Assembly (NCBI RefSeq): GCF_963678635.1
Contig: NC_087062.1
Location: 50,232,178-50,296,177, forward strand
Length of the DNA: 64,000 bases
Direction of reading: 5' to 3'
Origin: Symsagittifera roscoffensis
Taxonomy: Eukaryota > Xenacoelomorpha > Acoela > Convolutidae
Below, one piece after another: positions 57,242-64,000 of this stretch; the stretch's first letter is position 1, and every line of letters begins with the position of its first letter. The notes under the pieces are model-generated. The model was given only the letters and a program-made list of their open reading frames with translations, had not been told where the DNA came from and searched no databases. The translations under genes and the position numbers were made by a program.

Positions 57242-58777
57242 ATTTTTAGCCTTCATCCGACGATCACCTACAAAAACCACAAAAGACAAATAAAAATCGC
57301 AAATTTCATCAAACAGATTTCAAAAATTCTATTAATCTCTTACACTTATAAATTTATAAATTTAATACCAATGCAGTAAATTCATTTCTAAAATTTTCCC
57401 CACAAGCAGTAAATCTAATTATAATGAAAATTTGTATCTTAAAATTCCCCCATAACTAGCAGTAAATTTCCAAATTCTATGCAGTAAATTAATAAAATGC
57501 AATTGCAGTACTAACCTTTTGATATTTTCATTCATTCACACAGAAATTCTATCCACACTCGCACAGCTCGCCCACGAAGAATTGTTTAAAATAATGAATT
57601 TCAGTTTCAAGTTTTCACACTCAACAACTCTAACATATAATAACATGTTTCAAACCTTCCTTTAACCCGGTTGGAAAGGAATCATATACTAAACAAAACT
57701 AACCAACGCAGCTTACTAAATACCACAAATCATAGAATAACAGCATGACTAAGAAAAGGAAACCAACGGTACCCAAACCGGATTAACCCAGTTTAAAACT
57801 GGATAATTTATTCTTTTGAGGACTATTATAAAGTCTAAGAAAGAAATAATAAAACACAAAAAAGTCGAAAGACAAACCCATACCACAAACAATTTGATTT
57901 TTGAAAAAAGGACACAACCAACAAAACATAAGAAAAATCACAACAAACCCAACATAAAACGTTGTCACATAACAGGACCCCTCACAAAAACCGCATGAAA
58001 TCATACTCCCACTCCTGGCCTAACCCACCAGGAAGGACGTCCTGAGCATGCTCTATAGCCGGCCTAACCCACCGTGCTACATCCACGCTTTGTGACCACA
58101 CCTCTATTTTTAATAAGAGCTACTCAAGTGTGAGTAACTCTTCAAAATAACCGAACTAAAACAAAAAGCTTTTGTGAAAACAACTAACTAAAATCATTAT
58201 TAAAAAATATTAAACTAATAAAAGTTTTATAAAATGTAAAATCACATGATGCAATACATAGATCAGAATACAACACCAAGGACGAACATCAAAAGACAAA
58301 ACGACCCCACCACACTCGAGAGAGAATGACCAACTACAATCAATATGCCGCTCACAATCACAACTCAAAGGATTTAGAGTACGACTTGACCTCGCAGAAA
58401 AGGACTTCATTGAACTAGACCAATGACCACCTCGATGACCCAAGTGTACGTACAGATCCGAGTAACCAGGCATCCCCTCCACGCACAATCTCCACGCCAT
58501 TCCCAAGCTAGATCAGACACAAAAGAAGTTCTCCCCGAAGAACAGAAAAACCTGACATAGCCAACCATTCTGAAATCAGAATTGATTTTGTTGCAGAGAC
58601 TCAGTCGTTGTCACAAGAAGAACACAACGTCTTATGTCCCTAACTCCAGCTTCCTGAAACTTCTTTAACAAAGAAGAAGCGGAAGAAAATTATGATGTTC
58701 ACCAAATACCAACGTCCATCATCCATCCTTGAATTACAGAAGAACTGTTCTAAAAAACTCTGTAAAACCCGGATGGG
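57242..58777 (+). other. Long 3' noncoding region of the LTR element
   Basis: About 1.5 kb without a credible gene (the minus-strand ORF 58210-58506 is not supported). It carries a repeated GCAGTAAAT motif (57373, 57406, 57459, 57481, partly 57505). It also carries four TTAACCC/CCTAACCCAC motifs in hairpin-like settings (about 57661, 57783, 58019, 58063); the third has TCCTGG...CCAGGA arms. A purine run AAAGAAGAAG-C-GGAAGAAAA lies at 58670-58689. It may hold RNA export, packaging or polypurine functions. Confidence 0.6.
58768..58777 (+). promoter_or_regulatory. Polypurine-tract position before the 3' LTR
   Basis: The plus-strand primer should sit directly before the LTR. Here the sequence is CCCGGATGGG, purine-rich for only seven bases and interrupted by T. 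The much better purine tract is about 90 bases upstream (58670-58689). Either the short tract suffices or the priming site is unusual. Confidence 0.35.
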
Positions 58778-59187
58778 TGGAACCTGATCTAAACTATATT
58801 TTATGATTGGATAAATTAAATGTTTTACCAATGTAAAGTATTTAATATTAACCAATCACGATCCATCTAACTAACAACCCACTTATTTGTAAGTGCTGAA
58901 GTTACTTGTAATTTCAGCACCAGAGAGATTTGAATTTAACTTAGAAATTAGTTGGACTCTCCCGAGCACTTCAGCAGCCGCAATAAACCAGTATACCCTA
59001 GATCTATTGAGCCTAGCAGAGACTAGTTAAACAACCTGAGACTAGATAGTATAAGAGTAAGATTAGGATCGGTATTAGACTAAGAAGTTGCACGAATCTA
59101 TCCGGCCGAAAATAAGATAGCGTGACGAGCAGACGGTGTACCCTATCCGAAATTACTCTATGAGTTAACCAACTCGGTCCTAACTCA
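58778..59187 (+). repeat. 3' LTR (410 bp)
   Basis: Same length and by eye same sequence as the 5' LTR. The AATAAA at 58982-58987 would serve as the RNA 3'-end signal. It is followed by CTAT and then satellite sequence. Confidence 0.95.
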
Positions 59188-59191
59188 CTAT
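59188..59191 (+). other. LTR element target-site duplication, right
   Basis: CTAT, the second copy of the 4-bp target. It reads into ACTGGATTGCTTAG of the interrupted monomer. Confidence 0.88.
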
Positions 59192-59363
59192 ACTGGATTG
59201 CTTAGAAAAACAAGAAATTTTAGCGAAACGAGTTGGTAAATAAAACAATTTGAACTAAAACTGTACTAAAAGTAGAGTGCTTCACAATTGTTTCAAAATT
59301 TCAAACTTTGCTGCACATTTTTTTTTGGTTCTTTTCAATTTACCAATGGCTGACCTATGGTCA

Positions 59364-59445
59364 GACAGGGTGGCCAAAAGATAATGGCATTGGACGGCTA
59401 ATTCAAAACGGTCTGCGTGCCTGGTATCGAGTACCATCTGTGCCG
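59364..59445 (+). pseudogene. tRNA-Ser(GCT)-like sequence
   Basis: GACAGGGTGGCC is kept at the 5' end. The D arm is altered (AAAAGATAATGG). The anticodon stem-loop ends TTGGACGGCTAATTCAA with GCT retained. The T arm TGGTATCGAGTACCA is self-complementary but with a changed sequence. The acceptor 3' strand is CTGTGCC. Confidence 0.5.
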
Positions 59446-62060
59446 ATTCGTTCTTAAAACTGAATTCGGTAAGCCTAAAAACTGATTGTTTACCTAAGTT
59501 TGTTAAAAACTCATCGAGAAAATTGTCAGATCACAAAAACTAAGAGAATACATTGACTCGCCAAAATTAGCAGACTTGGTAAGCAACCAAATTTTGAATC
59601 ATTCAAAATTCTTCTTGAAGCAATTCGGATGGCTAAAAATATAGGTTTTTTTATGGAACCATTGAAGCAAAAGAATTTTGAAAAACTGCAGGTTAGTTTT
59701 GCGGCCCAAGTTTTCAGCAACAAAACAATCTTTTTTCAATAGGAGAATTTCGAAAATAGGTTTTTTCTAAATTTTTGTTTCGCTTCGTTTCATTGTTTGA
59801 AAGCTCTAACAGGTTGCTTAGAAAAACGTGAAATTTCAGTGAAATGAATTGGTCTATAAAACCCTTTGAACTTGTTCTGTTCTGAAACCAGAGTGCTTAC
59901 TTCGTCTTTCCAGTTTTTATACAAAGATGTCAATTCTATTTTCGATCGAGCAATGGCTTGCTTTGATAGGTTTTATTATTTTGAACAAAACAAAATTCTA
60001 TTTGAAGCATAGCATCTTTGCTTCAAATTTCTATTGGTTCGATTCATTTTACCTCTGGTATTAAATTGGCCGATTTGTTAAGGCTTTAAACTGCTTATGC
60101 AATACGCTCTGCGCTCCTGTGTGCGAATCCCATCTCTGACAATTAGTTTTCGAAAACACCTGAACAGAGTTCAGTAAGCACAAAAACTGATTTTTACCAA
60201 ATTTTCTTAATATCATGCCAAGAAATTTGTCAGACCACAAGGCATTAGAAAAAAAATTGGCTCATTATTTTTTAAAATTTATCTAAGGAGTTTAGTCAAG
60301 CAAGGAAACGTTGAAAAGCTTTAAAATTTTTCATGAAGATAATCGGATGACCGTTGTTATAGGTTTTTCTATCGAAAACAATCAAATAATGGAACTTTGA
60401 AAAATTTCAGGTTGCTTTTTTGGTCCAGCTTTTCCACAAAAAACTATCGTTTTTCAATGAAAGGAAGACAAAAGTAAATTTTCCTTAAATTTTCAATTCG
60501 CTTTGTATGATAGTTTGAAAGCTCTAACAGGTTGCTTAGAAAACTTGAAAAATTGGTGAGAGGATTTGCTCTATAAAACGAATTAAACTAGTCCTGTTTC
60601 AGAATTAGAATATTTACTTCGTCAATACAATTTATTTACCAAAAACTTCGAAACTATTTTTGATCGAACGATGGCTTGATTTGATAGCTTTTTTTTGGGC
60701 AAAAAATTATTCTATTTGAAGCATAGCATATCTTTGCTTCAAATTTTTATTGTTCGATTCAATTTACCAACGAATGAGTTCAGTGCAGACGGGGTGGTCG
60801 AGTGGTTTAGTGAGCACAACAACTTATGTTTACCTCAATTAATAATAACTCACCGACACAGTTGTCAGATCACAAAAACTAAGAGAACAAATCGACTCGC
60901 CAAAATTAGCAGACTTGGCAAGCAACCAACTTTTCAATCATTCAGAATTCTTCTTGAAGCAATTCGGATGGCTAGATTTATACGTTGTTTTATGGAAACC
61001 ATTGAAGCAAAAGTATTTTGAAAAACTGCAGGTTAGTTTTTTGGCCCAAGTTTTCGGCAAGAAAATTACCTTTTTTCAGTGGGAGAATTTCGAAAATAGG
61101 TTTTTCCTAAATTTTTGTTTCGCTTCGTTTCATTGTTTGAAAGCTCTAACAGGTTGCTTAGAAAAACTTGAATTTTCAGTGAAATGAATTGGTCTATAAA
61201 AAGCTTTGATCTTGTCCTGTTCTGAAACTAGAGTGCTTACCTCGTCTTTCCAGTTTTTATACAAAGATGTCAATTCTATTCTCGATCGAGCAATGGCTTG
61301 CTTTGATAGGTTTTATTATTTTGAACGAAACAATATTCGATTTGAAGCATAGCATCTTTGCTTCAAGTTTTTATTGATGCGAATCCGTTCCTGGGTGCGA
61401 ATCCCATGTCTGACAATTAGTTTTCGAAAACACCTGAACAGAATTCAGTAAGCACAAAAACTGATTTATACCAAATTTTGTTAGTAACATACCGAGAAGT
61501 TTGTCAGATCACAAGGTATTAGAAGAAGAATCGGCTCACCATTTTTTGAAATTTGTCTAAGCAGTTTAGTCAAGCAAGGAAACGTTGAAAAGATTTAACT
61601 TTTTTCGTGAAAAAAATCGGATGACCATTGTTATACGTTTTTCTATCGAAAACAATCAAATAATGGAATTTTGAAAAAAAATCAGGTTGCTTTTTTGGTC
61701 CAGCTTTTCCACAAAAAACTATCGTTTTTCAATGGAAGGAAGACAAAACTAAATTTTCCTTAAATTTTCAATTCGCTTTGTATGATAGTTTGAAAGCTCT
61801 AACAGGTTGCTTAGAAAAACTTCGTTTCGCAAAAATTGACGATACGATTTGGTCTATAAAACGATTTGAACTAGTCATGTTTCAAGACTAGAATGCTTAC
61901 TTCGTCAATACAATTTGATTACAAAAACTTCAAAACTATTTTTGATCGAACGATGGCTTGATTTGATAGCTTTTATTATTTTGAGCAAAAAAATATTCTA
62001 TTTGAAGCATAGCAAATTTCTTATGTTCGATTCAATTTACCAACGAATGAGTTCACTGCA

Positions 62061-62146
62061 GACATGGTGGTCGAATGGTTTAGGCGATGGATTGACTGCT
62101 TATCTAATACGTTCTGTGTGCGTCGGTGCAAATTGCAGCTTTGTCG
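62061..62146 (+). pseudogene. tRNA-Ser(GCT)-like sequence
   Basis: GACATGGTGGTCGAATGG at the 5' end is followed by an anticodon loop with GCT (ATTGACTGCTTATCTAAT). The T arm is badly drifted (TCGGTGCAAATTGCAGC) and the 3' strand reads TTTGTCG. GATTAGTTTTT follows. Confidence 0.45.
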
Positions 62147-62788
62147 ATTAGTTTTTAAAAACACTTGAACTGAATTCGGTGAGCACAACATCATTTGATA
62201 CCTCAATTGATAATACCTCACCGAGAATTTACCAGATCACAAAGTTGTAAAGATAGAATCGGGTCGCAATCTTTTGGAATTCGTCCAAGCAGAGTAGTCA
62301 AGCAATTAAATGTTGGAAAATTTTAAGTTTGTTCATGAACAAAATCGGTTGGCCAATGTTATTCGTTTTTCTTTTGAAAACCTTCAAGCAATGGAAATTT
62401 GAAAACTTTTCAGGTAATTTTTTTGGTCATGCTTTTCCACAAAATACGTTTTTCAAAGGAAGCAATTCAAAATTAAATTTTCCCTAGGTTTTTTTTCGCT
62501 TCGTTTGATAGTTCGAAAGCCTTTATAGGTTGCTTAGAAAAAGTTCAAACGTTTGACAAAAGAATTTGTGTTTAAAATGATTTGAACTAGCCCTGTTCTA
62601 GGACTAGAGTGCTTACTTTGTCATTACAGTTGTTATAAAAAGACCTCAAGTCTATTTTTGATCGAACAATGGCTTGATTTGATAGGTTTTATTATTTTGA
62701 TTTAAAAAACATGCTATTTGAAGCACAGCAAATGTGCTTCAACGTTTTATTGGTTTGATTCAAATTACCAATGATTGACCTGTGGTCA

Positions 62789-62870
62789 GACAAGATGGCC
62801 GAGTAGTTTAGGTGTTGGACTGCCAATCCAATAAGTACTGCGTGCGTGGGTTCGAATGCCATCTCTGTCT
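62789..62870 (+). tRNA. tRNA-Ser-like copy with GCC anticodon position
   Basis: The overall type II fold is kept: acceptor GACAAGA against TCTCTGTC with few mismatches, A box TGGCCGAGTAG, anticodon stem TTGGA/TCCAA perfect, B box GGGTTCGAATGCC. The loop reads CTGCCAA, so the anticodon position is GCC (glycine) on a serine-type body. ATTAGTTTTT follows as a terminator. It could be a pseudogene; a tRNA scan with secondary-structure scoring would tell. Confidence 0.45.
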
Positions 62871-63809
62871 ATTAGTTTTTAAAAACACCTGAACTGAACT
62901 CGGTAAGCACAGCAACTAATTTTTACCTAATTTGTTAATAACTCACCACGAAATTTTCCAGATCATAAAGTTCTAGAGCTGGAATCGGCTCTCAATTTTT
63001 TGAAATTAGTCTAAGCAGACTAGTCAAGCAAATAAACGTTAAAAAATTTTAAGTTTGTTCATGAAGAAAGTCGGTTGGCCAATGTTATACATTTTTCTAT
63101 TGAAGCCTTTCAAGCAATGGAGTTTTGAAAACTTCAGGTTTTGTTTCGTCGAGTATTTCCACAAAAAAATGATCGTTTTTCATTGGAAGCAATTCAAATT
63201 AAATTTACAGGCAGGCCGAGAGGTGAAGGCATTGAATTTTTATCAATATTTACTGCGTGCGTGTGTTCGAAACCCAGCCCTGTCCAGTAAGTTTTTGAAA
63301 ACTAGTCTAAGCAGACTAGTCAAGCAATTAAACGTTGAAAATTTTAAGGTTGTTCATGAAGAAAGTCGGTTGGCCAATGTTTTATTGAAACTATACAGGC
63401 AATGGAATTTTGAAAAAATTCAGGATATTTTTTTTTTGGCTCAGTTTTTTTACAAAAAATTATAGTTTTTTCAGTGGAATCGATTCAAAATTAGGTTTTC
63501 CTTAAATTTTTAGTTCGCTTCTTTTGATATTTTGAAAGCTGTAACAGGTTGCTTTCAAAAACTTTAAATTTCAGCGAAACGATTTGCGCTAAAAATGATT
63601 TGAACTAGTCCTGTTCTAGGACTATAGTGCTATATTCGTCATTACATTTCAAATGCAAAGTGTCAAGTCTATTTTTGATTGAACAATGGCTTGATTTGAC
63701 AGGTTTGTTTGTTTTGAGCCAAAAAAAAAACATTATATTTGAAACGGAGCATCTTTGCTTCAAACTTTTATTGGTTTGAATCAATTCACCAACGGATGAC
63801 CTCTGGTCA

Positions 63810-63891
63810 GACAGGGTGACCGAGTGTTTAAAGCGTTGGACTGCTGATGCAATTAAGTCTGCTTGCGTGGGTTCGAATCCCATATCTGTCG
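63810..63891 (+). tRNA. Best-preserved tRNA-Ser(GCT)-like copy in the window
   Basis: GACAGGG pairs with ATCTGTC with a G-T and one mismatch. The A box is TGACCGAGTG, the anticodon loop CTGCTGA has anticodon GCT, and the anticodon stem TTGGA/TGCAA has one mismatch. A variable arm follows, then the T arm GTGGGTTCGAATCCCAT with an exact consensus B box GGTTCGAATCC. GATTAG follows but the T-run is broken (TTCTTAAAC). It is close to a real tRNA-Ser but more likely a satellite-borne relic. Confidence 0.5.
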
Positions 63892-64000
63892 ATTAGTTCT
63901 TAAACACACTTGAACTGAATTTCTTTAACACAACAATAGATGTTTAGCTAAATTGTTGATAACTCAACGAGAATTTTCCTAGATCACAAAGTTCTAGAAA

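Larger units (their letters stand above)
40268..59187 (+). mobile_element. Giant Ty3/gypsy-class LTR retroelement with env-like gene
   Basis: 18,920 bp bounded by 410-bp direct LTRs (TG...CA) that look identical, with CTAT on both sides as a 4-bp target duplication. The order protease-RT-RNase H-integrase with a GPY/F-type integrase tail is the Ty3/gypsy order. It carries seven or eight open frames on the plus strand: two before gag, gag-pol in one ORF, three between pol and env or including env, and a post-env frame. A typical element of the class is 5-10 kb, so this one is about twice the usual size. It inserted into a satellite monomer; removal of one LTR-LTR unit plus one CTAT restores the monomer. 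Identical LTRs mean recent insertion. Confidence 0.95.
59188..64000 (+). repeat. tRNA-Ser-derived satellite array, right block
   Basis: The satellite resumes directly after the 3' LTR, in the middle of the GCTCTAACAGGTTGCTTAGA segment where the 5' flank stopped. Heads start near 59364, 60060, 60790 (truncated), 61375 (truncated), 62061, 62789, 63207 (a chimeric monomer) and 63810. The sequence from 59480 to 60540 is partly duplicated at 60820-61810, with internal deletions. tRNA-like heads here are better preserved than in the other blocks, with GACAGG and GGTTCGAATCCC still readable. The window ends inside a monomer. Confidence 0.88.

Noticed and set aside
58210-58506. 98-codon minus-strand ORF near the 3' LTR
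   Set aside because: No motif or homology-like text; it lies on the wrong strand for the element.
40268-59187. Alternative genetic code with TAA as a sense codon
   Set aside because: Only two in-frame TAA occur in about 5000 codons, and normal TAA stops end ORF boundaries including gag-pol.
1-64000. CRISPR array or prokaryotic genes
   Set aside because: The repeats are hundreds of bases long and tRNA-derived, spacers are not unique, and all genes are of eukaryotic mobile elements.

Overview
The window looks like repeat-rich nuclear DNA of an AT-rich invertebrate animal. The case rests on three observations: spliceosomal-type signals, a tRNA-derived satellite, a Polinton (Maverick) DNA transposon, and a Ty3/gypsy-class LTR retroelement with an env-like gene. 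From memory of the families, the Polinton genes resemble cnidarian ones most (Hydra or coral type), but no search was run and a flatworm or nematode cannot be excluded. No ordinary host protein gene was recognised.

Background (1-6074, 25411-40267, 59188-64000): a tandem satellite with monomers of about 655-740 bp. Each monomer carries a decayed copy of a tRNA-Ser(GCT)-like sequence, usually followed by a run of T like a Pol III terminator. About 36 such copies are visible. The array has higher-order duplications (1.46 kb at 2074-4990, 0.68 kb at 27.7-29.0 kb, 1.55 kb offset at 37.7-40.1 kb) and one inverted monomer that makes a long palindrome centred near 1.5 kb.

Insertion 1 (6075-25410, 19.3 kb): a complete but decayed Polinton. 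It has recognisable terminal inverted repeats, AG...CT ends and an imperfect 6-bp target duplication. Minus-strand genes from about 17.2 to 7.7 kb include the major capsid protein, a penton-like minor capsid protein, a basic protein, the integrase, a FtsK/A32-type packaging ATPase, membrane proteins and several unknowns. The plus-strand gene from 18.8 to 25.1 kb is protein-primed DNA polymerase B, which contains a 2-kb internal tandem duplication and damaged catalytic motifs. Almost every gene has stops or frameshifts, so the element is old.

Insertion 2 (40268-59187, 18.9 kb): a very large and apparently very recent Ty3/gypsy-class element. Its 410-bp LTRs look identical and the target duplication is CTAT. 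Layout: structured leader; two overlapping ORFs before gag; one uninterrupted 2273-codon gag-pol ORF; a 62-codon membrane ORF; a 349-codon ORF with no ATG; an env-like gene with signal peptide and membrane anchor; a post-env reading frame coupled to env by an ATGA overlap; a candidate short intron; and a long 3' region with repeated motifs. A slippery A AAA AAC site lies where the pre-gag ORF overlaps gag-pol in the -1 frame. Two in-frame TAA codons and one frameshift are the only breaks. This element is the best candidate in the window for something not well described.

Both insertions sit inside satellite monomers, and in each case the broken monomer can be followed from one flank to the other, which fixes the boundaries.
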